DNA from: Pseudooceanicola atlanticus
GTDB lineage: Bacteria; Pseudomonadota; Alphaproteobacteria; Rhodobacterales; Rhodobacteraceae
DNA length: 64,000 nt
Direction: 5' to 3'
Assembly: GCF_000768315.1 (NCBI RefSeq)
Contig: NZ_AQQX01000002.1
Span: 434,001-498,000, forward strand
The notes beneath the pieces are model-generated. The model was not told the origin of the DNA. It worked only from the letters and a program-made list of their open reading frames with translations, and did not search any database. This document shows positions 1-7,945 of this stretch, piece after piece (position 1 is the first letter of the stretch; the number at the start of each line of letters is the position of its first letter). The position numbers and the translations under genes were made by a program.

Positions 1-1
1 C

Positions 2-1192
2 GTGACCACCCTGTCGGGCGGTGAACGCCGCCGCGTCGCCCTGTGCAAGCTGCTGCTGGAACAGCCCGACATGCTGCTGCTGGACGAACCGACCAACCAC
101 CTGGACGCGGAAACCATCGCCTGGCTGCAACAGCACCTGATCGACTACAAGGGCACCATCCTGATCGTCACCCACGACCGCTACTTCCTGGATGACATCA
201 CCGGCTGGATCCTCGAACTCGACCGCGGCCGCGGCATCCCCTACGAGGGCAACTACTCCTCCTGGCTGGAACAGAAGGCCAAGCGGCTGGAACGCGAAGC
301 CAAGGAAGACAAGGCCCAGCAGAAGACGCTCCAGCGCGAGCTTGACTGGATGCGCCAGGGCGCCAAAGCCCGGCAGGCCAAGTCCAAGGCCCGTATCCAG
401 GCCTACGAGGAACTGGCCAACCAGTCCGAACGCGAAAAGATCACCCGCGCCCAGATCGTGATCCCCGCCGGCCAGCGGCTCGGCTCCAAGGTGATCGAGG
501 TCGAGGGCCTGAAAAAGGCCATGGGCGACAAGCTCCTGATCGAGAACCTGTCCTTCTCCCTGCCGCCGGGCGGCATCGTCGGTGTGATCGGCCCCAACGG
601 CGCCGGCAAATCCACTCTGTTCAAGATGCTGACCGGGCAGGAACAGCCCGACGAGGGCAGCATCGAATTCGGCGACACGGTCGAACTGTCCTATGTCGAC
701 CAGTCCCGCGACGACCTGGCCGATGGCGACACCGTCTGGGAGGCGATCACCGGCGGCGCCGAGATCATCCAGCTGGGCGACGCCCAGGTGAATTCCCGCG
801 CCTATTGCTCGTCCTTCAACTTCAAGGGCGGCGACCAGCAGAAGAAGGTCAACCTGCTGTCGGGCGGTGAACGCAACCGCGTCCACATGGCCCGCCTGCT
901 GAAATCCGGCGGCAACGTGCTGCTGCTCGACGAACCGACCAACGATCTCGACGTGGAAACCCTCCGCGCCCTCGAGGACGCCCTGACCGAGTTCGCCGGC
1001 TGCGCCGTGGTGATCTCCCACGACCGGTTCTTCCTCGACCGCATCTGCACGCACATCCTCGCCTTCGAGGGCGACGCCCATGTCGAATGGTTCGAAGGCA
1101 ACTTCGAGGATTACGAGGAAGACAAGAAACGCCGCCTCGGCCCCGACGCGCTGGAACCCAAGCGGATCAAGCACAAGAAATTCGTGCGCTGA
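2..1192 (+). CDS. ettA: Energy-dependent translational throttle protein EttA, 5'-truncated by the window
   Basis: C-terminal 396 residues of an ABC-F ATPase that binds the ribosome and gates early translation elongation in response to ATP/ADP. The visible part starts inside the first ATPase domain: signature LSGGERRR at about residue 4 and Walker [12 protein letters not shown] near 25. It continues through the charged linker arm (about 70-160), then a second domain with GPNGAGKS near 197, LSGGERNR near 286 and [11 protein letters not shown] near 307. The C-terminus PKRIKHKKF is typical of EttA rather than Uup. Full-length EttA is about 550 residues, so roughly 150 are upstream of the window. 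The in-frame GTG at base 2 is not a real start. Confidence 0.93.
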   Translation: MTTLSGGERRRVALCKLLLEQPDMLLLDEPTNHLDAETIAWLQQHLIDYKGTILIVTHDRYFLDDITGWILELDRGRGIPYEGNYSSWLEQKAKRLEREAKEDKAQQKTLQRELDWMRQGAKARQAKSKARIQAYEELANQSEREKITRAQIVIPAGQRLGSKVIEVEGLKKAMGDKLLIENLSFSLPPGGIVGVIGPNGAGKSTLFKMLTGQEQPDEGSIEFGDTVELSYVDQSRDDLADGDTVWEAITGGAEIIQLGDAQVNSRAYCSSFNFKGGDQQKKVNLLSGGERNRVHMARLLKSGGNVLLLDEPTNDLDVETLRALEDALTEFAGCAVVISHDRFFLDRICTHILAFEGDAHVEWFEGNFEDYEEDKKRRLGPDALEPKRIKHKKFVR

Positions 1193-1260
1193 TCCCCTCG
1201 CGCCGATGCTGGGCGGCCCGACCGCCTGGTAAATCGCGCACGCACAGTCTCAAACGCAAA

Positions 1261-1287
1261 AACGCCGCCCCGGATCGGGGCGGCGTT
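1261..1287 (-). terminator. Intrinsic terminator of the DUF4168 gene
   Basis: An 11-bp perfect stem (1261-1271 with 1277-1287) and a 5-nt loop. On the minus strand it is followed by a T-rich stretch (GTTTTTGCGTTTG). It lies between ettA and the minus-strand gene ending at 1335. The plus-strand tail is poor in T, so it mainly serves the minus gene but may help end ettA. Confidence 0.8.
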
Positions 1288-1334
1288 CCTGTCCGGACGC
1301 GCTGGAGGTCGCGCCCGGCAGACGATGGGCTGGG

Positions 1335-1772
1335 TTACCCTTCGTCGTTCTGGGTGCCGGGATCCATCCCGACACGTTGCTGCACCATCGCGACCAGTTG
1401 CGCGCGCAGGGATTCGTCTTCCTGGGCGGCGCGGCCGATGGCGTTGTAGGTTTCGACGTCGATGCCTTCGGCGGCTTCGACGGCGCTGACCATCTCGGAA
1501 TTGGCCTGCTGCGCCAGCTCCTGGCGTTCGGCGTCATCCGCCGCGGCCTCGATCTGCGGCATGTAGGTCTGGCGGACCTGCTGCATCTTCACCGTCGCAT
1601 CGGCAAAGCCCGAAAGCTCCGCATCGGTGAAGGACAGTTCGCTCTGCAATTCCTCGGATGCGCCGGCTTCGGGGGCGGTGCTGTCCGCGGCCTGGGCAAA
1701 GGCTGCCACCGGGGACAGGGCCAGCCCTGCCACCATCACACCACGCAGAAGTTTCGATTTCGTATCGGTCAT
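1335..1772 (-). CDS. Secreted DUF4168 domain protein
   Basis: 145-residue exported protein. The N-terminus has a Sec signal peptide (basic MTDTKSKLLR, then hydrophobic VMVAGLALSPVAAFA, cleavage probably near residue 25). The mature part shows the DUF4168 pattern: FTDAELSGFADATVKMQQV, a central acidic/glutamine helix, then VETYNAIGRAAQEDESLRAQ. The function of DUF4168 is unknown to me; members are small helical periplasmic proteins. The start was chosen at ATG 1772 because GGAGG lies 6 nt upstream and the signal peptide begins there. A longer open frame upstream has no such signals. Single-gene unit ended by the hairpin at 1261-1287. Confidence 0.78.
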   Translation of the reverse strand: MTDTKSKLLRGVMVAGLALSPVAAFAQAADSTAPEAGASEELQSELSFTDAELSGFADATVKMQQVRQTYMPQIEAAADDAERQELAQQANSEMVSAVEAAEGIDVETYNAIGRAAQEDESLRAQLVAMVQQRVGMDPGTQNDEG

Positions 1773-2152
1773 CAGATCCTCCGATCTTCGGTCTGTTCCG
1801 GTCTGGCGCGGGGTCCGCGCCGCTCCCGATCGACCTAAGGGCCCGCCCGGTCTGCACAACCGCCAGCCAACCGAAACAGCGGCACCTCGCTGAAATCGCC
1901 TGCACCGGACGGCGGGGATTTGCTGATACCCACCGCCCCGTTGCCTCGCAAAACAAGCGTCAGCGCCACTTGGCCGAAAACGCACGGGCCCGAAAACATT
2001 TCTTCCCAAACGCCACGGAACCTGTCACACAGGGTGTGCTTTACGACCTCTACCGACTCTACTGTTTCTCTACACGGCTACAGTCTTCGTTAGACACAAT
2101 TTAGCCGCGGCCGTCGCATTCCGCGGGCGGCACAGAAACAGGAGACACGGAT
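1773..2152. promoter_or_regulatory. Intergenic region: cspA promoter and leader, DUF4168 promoter
   Basis: About 380 bp between divergent genes with no supported ORF. The part next to cspA (about 2035-2105) is locally AT-rich, consistent with a promoter and a long 5' leader, as in other cold-shock mRNAs. No convincing -35/-10 pair was identified. A GGAGG for the DUF4168 gene lies at the left edge. Confidence 0.3.
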
Positions 2153-2359
2153 ATGGCCACTGGCACCGTGAAATGGTTCAACTCGACCAAAGGCTTCGGC
2201 TTCATCGCCCCCGAGGGCGGTTCCAAGGACGTTTTCGTCCACATCTCGGCCGTCGAACGCTCTGGCCTGACCGGCCTGGCAGACGGCGCAAAGGTCACCT
2301 TTGACCTCGAAGCCGGCCGCGATGGCCGCGAGAGCGCGACCAACCTCGCGCTGGTCTGA
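2153..2359 (+). CDS. cspA: CspA-family cold-shock protein
   Basis: 68-residue single cold-shock domain protein, an OB-fold single-stranded nucleic-acid binder acting as an RNA chaperone. RNP1 KGFGFIAP and RNP2 DVFVHISAV are both intact, and the N-terminus MATGTVKWFNSTKGFGFI is characteristic. AGGAGAC lies about 8 nt before the ATG. It is monocistronic, with its own terminator at 2405-2440. Several paralogues usually exist per genome, so the exact member (cold-induced or constitutive) cannot be told. Confidence 0.95.
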   Translation: MATGTVKWFNSTKGFGFIAPEGGSKDVFVHISAVERSGLTGLADGAKVTFDLEAGRDGRESATNLALV

Positions 2360-2404
2360 TCTACCATCCGATCATTGATCTGATCGGCATTCGATCTTGA
2401 ACGA

Positions 2405-2440
2405 AACGCCCGCGATCCTGAATCGCGGGCGTTTTTCTTT
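2405..2440 (+). terminator. Intrinsic terminator of cspA
   Basis: A 12-bp perfect GC-rich stem (2405-2416 with 2422-2433), loop CCTGA, then TTTCTTT. The minus-strand tail (GTTTCGTTC) is weaker, but the same hairpin may also end the RTX gene, which stops at 2464. Confidence 0.9.
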
Positions 2441-2463
2441 TGGTCGATGCGAAGGTGCGGGGA

Positions 2464-4590
2464 TCAGACGATCTGGAAATCGTCCGACGTCAGCATCGCG
2501 TCATTGCCGATTCTTGCAAACAGAACCTGATCCGCGCTGCCCGACCCATCGGCATCATAGTAGACGTTACCCAGGTTGCTGTCGAAGATGATACGGTCGT
2601 CCGCATCCGCCGCGATTTGCCCCATGACAAAGCTTTCCGCCGCCAACGTGCCACCGGACGTGGTTTCCAGATCGGAGAAAATATTGCTGCGCAACAGTAT
2701 CATGTCCGAACCGCTCTCGAAATCTGCGATCGTATCGACATTGGTTTCGGCATTCAGCTGACGGTCAAAGACAAATGTGTCGTCACCGCCTTGGCCGCGC
2801 AGCCAGTCATTGCCACCGCGCCCAATCAGGACGTTATCGGCCATGTTGCCCGTGATCATATTGTCGATGTCATTGCCGATCCCGTTCAACCCGACGGTCG
2901 TCTGAAGGGCCAAGTTCTCGACATTGGATTCCAAGAGGTGCGTCTTGAACGCAAAGACGGTGTCCGTACCGCCTCCGGAGTCTTCGACGATCGTGTCGCC
3001 CGGGGTGCGGACTCGGTAGATATCGTCACCGTCTCCACCGACCAGCGTATCGACATTGGTACCGCCATCCAGGATGTTATTGCCCGAATTGCCGGTGATC
3101 ACATTGGCCAAGCCGTTGCCAATCGCTGTCAGGTCATCCGTCCCGGTCAGTGTCAGATTCTCGATATGTTGACGGCCCATTGCAAAGTCGACGCTGGACA
3201 TCACCGTGTCGGTGCCCGACCAGCTGCGGCTCTCAAAGATCATGTCGCCCAGATCGCTCACAAGGAACGTATCAGAACCCTCTCCGCCAACCATGGTGTC
3301 GTTGCCGCCACCACCGCCGATATTGTCATCTCCTGCATCACCGCGAAGCAGGTCATCACCGCCCGCGCCACGCAGAATATCATGACCGTCACCGCCAAAG
3401 GCCGTGTCGTTGGCCATGCCGGTCTGTGCATTGGGCAGCCCCTGATCGCTGTCGGACCACGACCCTGTATGGATCTCATCGTTGCCGGCACCGCCATAGA
3501 TCACATCGGACCCGTCAGCGCTGGCATCGAAGGCCCGGTTGGTAACCGCCGTGATCCGGCTGTCATCGTCCCCGGTGATGATGTCATCGCCGGCACGACC
3601 CACGATCAGGTCATCGCCAGCACCACCGGCCAGCCCATTGTCGTAATCCGACAATGTCAGCGCGCCCGAGGCACCCATGTCCGCGGCATTTGCCTGGTTA
3701 TCGTCATCCACACCGGAATCCAGCGTGTCGTTGCCGGTTCCGCCGTCCAGAACATCGCTGCCCGCGCGGCCGATCAGCTTGTCATTGTCGGCACCGCCAC
3801 GGATCACGTCGTCATCCGCTCCGCCATCCAGCGTGTCGTTGCCATCTTTGCCAAGCATGGTGTCATCACCGGTACCGCCTTTGGCCCGGTTATCATTCGC
3901 GTCGAGCGAGAAGATATCGCTTGCCACGTCGCGTTGCTGTGCAAGCAATTGCAAAGCCTCTTCATAGGTTGCGGTCTCGATCTCACCCGCGGCAACCGGC
4001 AGAATCCCGGTGTAACCGTTGGTGCCGCCATCAACCTCTCCACCGGTCCCGGCGCCCAGGCCATCAGGAACGACCATGCCGTGCAGCACGATCTCTCGCA
4101 GGGCCAGCGGCATCAGGTCTTCCGCGGTGTAGTTGGCATTCGTCACCGGGCTTACGAACTGGCTGTTGTCGCTCAGGTCATAACTCTGGATGAAAGACAG
4201 CTGACCATTGGCGTCTGTCTCGACGAAATTTCCGTCCGCATCGGTCAGGCCAAGTAGAACGTCGCCGTATTTCCCGACGCCTTCCAGAACTTCCACAATG
4301 CCATCGCCGTCAGCGTCATCAGCCAGCGTCGGGGTGGTTGCATCGGTCGGGTTGCCCTGACCATCGAACGTGCCGTGGATGTGCTGCGCATGGCCGATAT
4401 TCGCAGTCATGCCCTCTCCGACGATCGAAACGTTCAGGTAGGGTGTGCCATCGTCTTCCGTCGACATGGCCAGAACCGCCGTCGACTGAACGCCGGAACT
4501 GTTAAGCGCGGTCAAATCTACCGTCCAGAACGCGTCTGCACGGCCCAAGAATGCCTCAAATGATGTGTACGTGGAACCTAGATGTGCCAT
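2464..4590 (-). CDS. Secreted RTX calcium-binding protein with N-terminal CHRD-like domain
   Basis: 708 residues without a Sec signal. The N-terminal about 200 residues look CHRD-like (superoxide-dismutase-type fold; HAQHIHG motif, then acidic DADGDGIVEVLEG and a conserved REIVLHGM). From about residue 245 there are many GGxGxDxxx nonapeptides, as Ca-binding beta-roll blocks interrupted by linkers. The last about 120 residues resemble the C-terminal secretion region of serralysin-type RTX proteins (DTIADFESGSDMILL). Export is probably by a type I secretion system, which is not encoded in the window. The start is ATG 4590, with a near-perfect AAGGAGG 5 nt upstream. The precise role (adhesin, matrix or surface protein) is unknown. 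Confidence 0.8.
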   Translation of the reverse strand: MAHLGSTYTSFEAFLGRADAFWTVDLTALNSSGVQSTAVLAMSTEDDGTPYLNVSIVGEGMTANIGHAQHIHGTFDGQGNPTDATTPTLADDADGDGIVEVLEGVGKYGDVLLGLTDADGNFVETDANGQLSFIQSYDLSDNSQFVSPVTNANYTAEDLMPLALREIVLHGMVVPDGLGAGTGGEVDGGTNGYTGILPVAAGEIETATYEEALQLLAQQRDVASDIFSLDANDNRAKGGTGDDTMLGKDGNDTLDGGADDDVIRGGADNDKLIGRAGSDVLDGGTGNDTLDSGVDDDNQANAADMGASGALTLSDYDNGLAGGAGDDLIVGRAGDDIITGDDDSRITAVTNRAFDASADGSDVIYGGAGNDEIHTGSWSDSDQGLPNAQTGMANDTAFGGDGHDILRGAGGDDLLRGDAGDDNIGGGGGNDTMVGGEGSDTFLVSDLGDMIFESRSWSGTDTVMSSVDFAMGRQHIENLTLTGTDDLTAIGNGLANVITGNSGNNILDGGTNVDTLVGGDGDDIYRVRTPGDTIVEDSGGGTDTVFAFKTHLLESNVENLALQTTVGLNGIGNDIDNMITGNMADNVLIGRGGNDWLRGQGGDDTFVFDRQLNAETNVDTIADFESGSDMILLRSNIFSDLETTSGGTLAAESFVMGQIAADADDRIIFDSNLGNVYYDADGSGSADQVLFARIGNDAMLTSDDFQIV

Positions 4591-4871
4591 GGAACCTCCT
4601 TTTCCGTTGGTCCCTAAAGGCACGATTTACAGGCCATGAAGTTTCGATCTTTCTTTGAATTTATTGAGGAAATCCGGAAATCAACACGCCAAGACACTGC
4701 AATAAAACATTAAATTCATGAAAAATTCTAAATCTGAGAAATATATTTCGCGGGCGGAAGCCTATCTATGAGAAAACGCTTTTTCTGTTTCAGCCATTGA
4801 AACTTGGCCTCCTTGAAACAAGGATCAATGCAACCGAACTCCTCCGGCGCAAAAGGCAACAGGAGCCTTCA
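4591..4871. promoter_or_regulatory. AT-rich intergenic region driving the RTX gene and cutA
   Basis: Hand count of 4621-4800 gives 66 G/C in 180 bases (37%), far below the flanking coding DNA. It contains the AAGGAGG of the RTX gene at its left edge and AGGAG for cutA at its right edge. AT-rich stretches such as AATAAAACATTAAATTCATG would suit promoters or nucleoid-protein silencing. No specific operator was recognised. Confidence 0.45.
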
Positions 4872-5183
4872 ATGACCATCCTCTCCGTCACGACCCTTTG
4901 CCCCGACCGGGACAATGCAAAAGAGATCGCAGAGGCCCTCCTGACCCACCGCCTTGCCGCCTGCACGAATATCCAGGCGCCGGTGCAATCGCAGTTCACC
5001 TGGCTGGGCCGCCAGGAAACCGCCGAAGAGATCCCGCTGATCATCAAGACGCGGCCCGATCTGTGCGACCGTGTCGTTGCGGCGATCCGCAAGCGGCACC
5101 CCTACGACGTGCCCGCGATCTTCTGGCACGAGGAAGAGGCACCCAACGATTACACCCACTGGGTCCGCGAAGAGACGCGCTAG
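4872..5183 (+). CDS. cutA: Divalent-cation tolerance protein CutA
   Basis: 103-residue cytosolic trimeric ferredoxin-like protein of the CutA1 family, linked in E. coli to copper tolerance though its exact role is unsettled. Family features: start MTILSVTTLCPDRDNAKEIA, the LAACTNI strand with the conserved Cys, a KTRPDL segment, and the C-terminal YDVPAIFW motif. The start at ATG 4872 gives the usual family length and has AGGAG about 6 nt upstream; an in-frame upstream extension to 4797 has no support. Its TAG stop is shared, on the other strand, with the convergent gene ending at 5180. Confidence 0.92.
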   Translation: MTILSVTTLCPDRDNAKEIAEALLTHRLAACTNIQAPVQSQFTWLGRQETAEEIPLIIKTRPDLCDRVVAAIRKRHPYDVPAIFWHEEEAPNDYTHWVREETR

Positions 5184-5617
5184 GGTCTGTCCTCGGGGGG
5201 CAGGTCGTCTGACGGGGCCTCCGGCCAGTCTTCCACCCTGTCGTCCAGCGCGGGCCTGTCGCCCGACCGCCGGGCCTTGTGATCGGCGTTGATCACCTCG
5301 TCCCGCCGATCGCGGATCGCGTCCTCGAAACGCAGGAACTCCCCGATCTTGGCCTGCATCCAGCAGCGCAGCACCCGGTTGACCACCGATTGGTAGCCCG
5401 GCCCCATGCCACGGAACATCCGCGCCACCGACCGGTCGAGGTAGAGCGTCACCTTCTCCTTCTTCTCCTGCACGTCCATGTCGTGTTCCAGAAGGTGCCA
5501 TTCGCGCGGCAGTTCCACCTGCAGGCGGTCCTCCAGCAGCATCTGGTCCAGCACGTACCAGTCGCGGCTGAAATTGCGCCGGGCGATGCGTTCGGTCTTG
5601 GTCATGCGATAGGCCAT
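5180..5617 (-). CDS. BrnA-antitoxin-like DNA-binding protein (orphan)
   Basis: 145 residues. The middle resembles the BrnA antitoxin family: KVTLYLDRSVARMFRGMGPG followed by YQSVVNRVLRCWM, the ribbon-helix-helix-like dimerisation and DNA-binding part. The tail is acidic and probably disordered (PSDDLPPEDRP). Canonical BrnA is shorter and lies just downstream of the toxin BrnT; no BrnT-like gene is adjacent here, so this is probably a regulator rather than part of a toxin-antitoxin pair. ATG 5617 has AAGGGAG 8 nt upstream. Its stop overlaps that of cutA (CTAG at 5180-5183). Confidence 0.6.
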   Translation of the reverse strand: MAYRMTKTERIARRNFSRDWYVLDQMLLEDRLQVELPREWHLLEHDMDVQEKKEKVTLYLDRSVARMFRGMGPGYQSVVNRVLRCWMQAKIGEFLRFEDAIRDRRDEVINADHKARRSGDRPALDDRVEDWPEAPSDDLPPEDRP

Positions 5618-5693
5618 GGCGGGCTCCCTTCTGGCAGGTGGGATCAGCCTCCCAGCCCGGGGTTAACGCCGCCTTCCGGCACCGTTCCCGCGC

Positions 5694-5730
5694 ACCGACG
5701 CAATACCGACGTGATACCGACGCAATGCCG
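5694..5730 (+). repeat. 11-bp tandem repeat, site A (ACCGACGNNAT)n
   Basis: ACCGACG occurs at 5694, 5705 and 5716, exactly 11 bp apart, with spacers CAAT and TGAT; a degenerate fourth unit (ATGCCG) ends at 5730. The same unit and period occur at 42518 and 60859. It is intergenic, 77 bp from the start codon of the BrnA-like gene. Confidence 0.85.
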
Positions 5731-5918
5731 AAACCGGTCATCTGCGGTCTCGACGCCGCCGATCACGGCCGCCATCACGCTGTTGTGACCCGGATTCCGT
5801 GTCGGGCAGGCAACACATAAGGTGCTGAAATGGAACAGGTAAGGGTTTCCAGCCGTTACGAATCGGAAGCCGCGTGTCAATATCGGCAACAATTCACCTA
5901 TGAAAGGCTGCCACCTTC

Positions 5919-6482
5919 ATGACCAATCGTCGTACATTCATTGCCTCCGCCGCCGCGGCCACCGCTGCCGCCGCATTTCCGATGCCCGCCCTGGCCTATA
6001 CGCCGCCCAAGCATCTCATGCCGACCAAGGTCCGCATCTCCTCGGCCTACCAGCCCGGTGAGATCGTGATCCTGCCCAAGGCCTATTTCCTGTATTTCGT
6101 CACCGGACAGCGCGAAGCCATCCGCTACGGGATTGCCGTTGCAAAACCGGGGCTTGGCTATACCGGCACCGCGACGATCAAGCGCAAGGTCGAATGGCCG
6201 ACCTGGCGGCCGACCGAAGAGATGATCGAACGTGACCCCGGCGCCTATGGCCGCTTCAAGGGGAACGAAGAACGCATGGCAGGCGGTCCGCGCAACCCCC
6301 TCGGCGCCCGTGCTATGTATCTCTACGAAGGCAACAAGGACACCTACATCCGCATCCACGGCACGATCGCACCGCGTTCCATCGGCCGCGCGGCCTCGTC
6401 TGGTTGTTTCCGCATGATCAACGAACACGTGATCGACCTGTATAATCGTGTCCCGATTGGAACCAAGGTCACCGTTCTCTGA
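5919..6482 (+). CDS. L,D-transpeptidase (YkuD family), Tat/Sec-exported
   Basis: 187 residues. The N-terminus MTNRRTFIASAAAATAAAA has a Tat-like NRRTF motif, a hydrophobic stretch and an ALA cleavage site near residue 26. The YkuD catalytic motif is present in the last third: IHGT, then IGRAASSGCFRM (HxxxxxxxxxxxxxSxGC/R type), with the nucleophilic cysteine in SSGC. Such enzymes cross-link peptidoglycan (3-3 bonds) or anchor lipoproteins in the periplasm. Small tat-exported paralogues like this are numerous in Rhodobacterales. It is monocistronic, convergent with trxC. Confidence 0.9.
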   Translation: MTNRRTFIASAAAATAAAAFPMPALAYTPPKHLMPTKVRISSAYQPGEIVILPKAYFLYFVTGQREAIRYGIAVAKPGLGYTGTATIKRKVEWPTWRPTEEMIERDPGAYGRFKGNEERMAGGPRNPLGARAMYLYEGNKDTYIRIHGTIAPRSIGRAASSGCFRMINEHVIDLYNRVPIGTKVTVL

Positions 6483-6491
6483 TCACCGGTT

Positions 6492-6920
6492 TCAGACGCT
6501 CCGCGCCCAGTCGACGATGGCGGGCGCGGGCATCGCACCGGATTGGCGCTTGCGCTCCTTCCCGCCGGCAAAGCCGACCATCGTCGGAATACCGCGGATA
6601 TTATAGGCGCTGCCCGCCTCGGGATTGGCCTCGGTGTTCAGCTTCACCAGCCGCGCAGACCCGCTAAGCTCCTGCGCTGCCTTGGAAAATTCCGGCGCCA
6701 TCATGCGGCAGGGGCCACACCACGGGGCCCAGAAATCCACCACCAGCGGCACATCGTCATTGCGCGCGGCTTTGCGCAGAGTCGCCAGGTCGACCTCCGC
6801 CGCCTTTCCGCCCATCAGCTTCGCGCCACAGGTTCCGCATTTGGGCCCCGCGCTCAGCTTGTCCTCGGGAACGCGGTTCACCTGACCGCAATCGAAACAG
6901 GTCACTTTCTTGCCGGCCAT
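6492..6920 (-). CDS. trxC: Thioredoxin 2 (TrxC)
   Basis: 142-residue cytosolic thioredoxin with the extra N-terminal zinc finger of Trx2: two CxxC pairs (CFDC, then CGTC) within the first 36 residues. The redox site WAPWCGPCRMM lies near residue 64, and the cis-proline segment IRGIPTMVGF follows. It reduces disulfides under oxidative stress, and the zinc site is itself redox-active. The start was set at ATG 6920, preceded by GGAGG; an in-frame ATG 8 codons upstream is not supported. It ends 9 bp from the L,D-transpeptidase stop. Confidence 0.94.
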   Translation of the reverse strand: MAGKKVTCFDCGQVNRVPEDKLSAGPKCGTCGAKLMGGKAAEVDLATLRKAARNDDVPLVVDFWAPWCGPCRMMAPEFSKAAQELSGSARLVKLNTEANPEAGSAYNIRGIPTMVGFAGGKERKRQSGAMPAPAIVDWARSV

Positions 6921-7054
6921 CGCCGATCCTCCATTCACATTCAATCGACAATATATGTACGCCGAGCAGCGGCGAAAAGCCCCCCGACGTCACCAAGTCT
7001 GGCATATCCCGGCGCGCAGCCTATGCTCTGCCAAGCAGCCCTCAAGCGGAATCG

Positions 7055-7945
7055 ATGCGCCTTCTTCTGACCCTCGCCTTCCTCGCCCTTTCGGCCTGTT
7101 CGCTTCTGCCGCCGCCGCAGCAGGCGTCTGAAACGCCGATGCTGCATGATGGCAATGCCGAAAAGGGGGTCGAGAAGGTGATCATGCTTATCCCCGGCGC
7201 CCTTGCCTCCGTGGGTCTGTTCGAACCCGTTCTGGACTGGCACGTGCCCGACAGCGCGGTGATGGCCTATCGCTTTCCCGGCATCGACGACCTGCCGCTC
7301 GATCACCGCGTCGACATCGTCGACAGTGGCAAGCTGATTGCCGACCAGATCAACGACCTGGCCCCGAAAGAGGTCTACCTGATCGGCTATTCCACCGGCG
7401 GCCCGATCGCCCTGGAAACCGCCCGCCGCCTGCAGGCGGATGACGTGCAGATCGCCCTGATCTCCTCGGCCAGCGACAGCCCGGCGGCGCTGCTGGCCTC
7501 TGCCCGCGGGGCCATCGACGTCGTCAAGGCCATGTTCCGCGCCAAGCAGCCCGGTCTGGATGAGACCTGGCTCGAGAATTACCGCACCCTGCTCTATGGC
7601 CGCCGCCACTTCACCGAAGAGGAACTGGCCGAACGCTCCCGCCAGATGGCGGCGATGCAGCGCGGCCATATCACCAAGCCGCCGAACAAGATGACGCTGG
7701 CCCATACGTCGGACCTGATGACCTGGTATCTCGACCGGCCCGAGGATGTGCAGGACGCGCGCATCGGGTTCTTTCACGGGGCCGAGGATTCGATCTTCTC
7801 CCAGGACTTGACGCGCCGCTTCGCCAGCCGCATTCAGGCCGAAACCTTTTACAGCTATCCCGGACAGGGGCATCTGCTCTTCGTGACATCACCCAGCCTT
7901 TTCAACGACATCCGGACGTTCTTCGGATTGCAGCCAGACAGTTGA
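7055..7945 (+). CDS. Alpha/beta-hydrolase lipoprotein
   Basis: 296 residues. A lipoprotein signal peptide ends in the lipobox LSAC (Cys at about residue 15), so the enzyme is probably anchored in an envelope membrane. The fold is alpha/beta-hydrolase: nucleophile elbow GYSTGG (Ser113), an acidic FHGAED near 242 and the C-terminal GQGH histidine (about 273) make a plausible catalytic triad. The substrate is unknown (ester or lipid). The TGA stop overlaps the next ATG by one base (TGATG), so it is translationally coupled to the flavoprotein gene. Confidence 0.82.
   Translation: MRLLLTLAFLALSACSLLPPPQQASETPMLHDGNAEKGVEKVIMLIPGALASVGLFEPVLDWHVPDSAVMAYRFPGIDDLPLDHRVDIVDSGKLIADQINDLAPKEVYLIGYSTGGPIALETARRLQADDVQIALISSASDSPAALLASARGAIDVVKAMFRAKQPGLDETWLENYRTLLYGRRHFTEEELAERSRQMAAMQRGHITKPPNKMTLAHTSDLMTWYLDRPEDVQDARIGFFHGAEDSIFSQDLTRRFASRIQAETFYSYPGQGHLLFVTSPSLFNDIRTFFGLQPDS

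Noticed and set aside
1335-2009. Longer 224-codon version of the DUF4168 gene
   Set aside because: The signal peptide and GGAGG place the start at 1772; the extension has no export or family features.
2375-2388. TTGATCTGATCGGC as an FnrL box after cspA
   Set aside because: Only the left half-site matches, and it lies downstream of the gene.
2780-3900. Short repeated DNA units that could suggest a CRISPR array
   Set aside because: Units are degenerate, 27 bp in phase with codons, and encode RTX nonapeptides; there are no spacers or cas genes.
2440-4257. Repetitive 605-codon plus-strand frame with many Val/Ile-rich repeats
   Set aside because: Mirror of the GGxGxDxxx codons of the RTX gene on the opposite strand.
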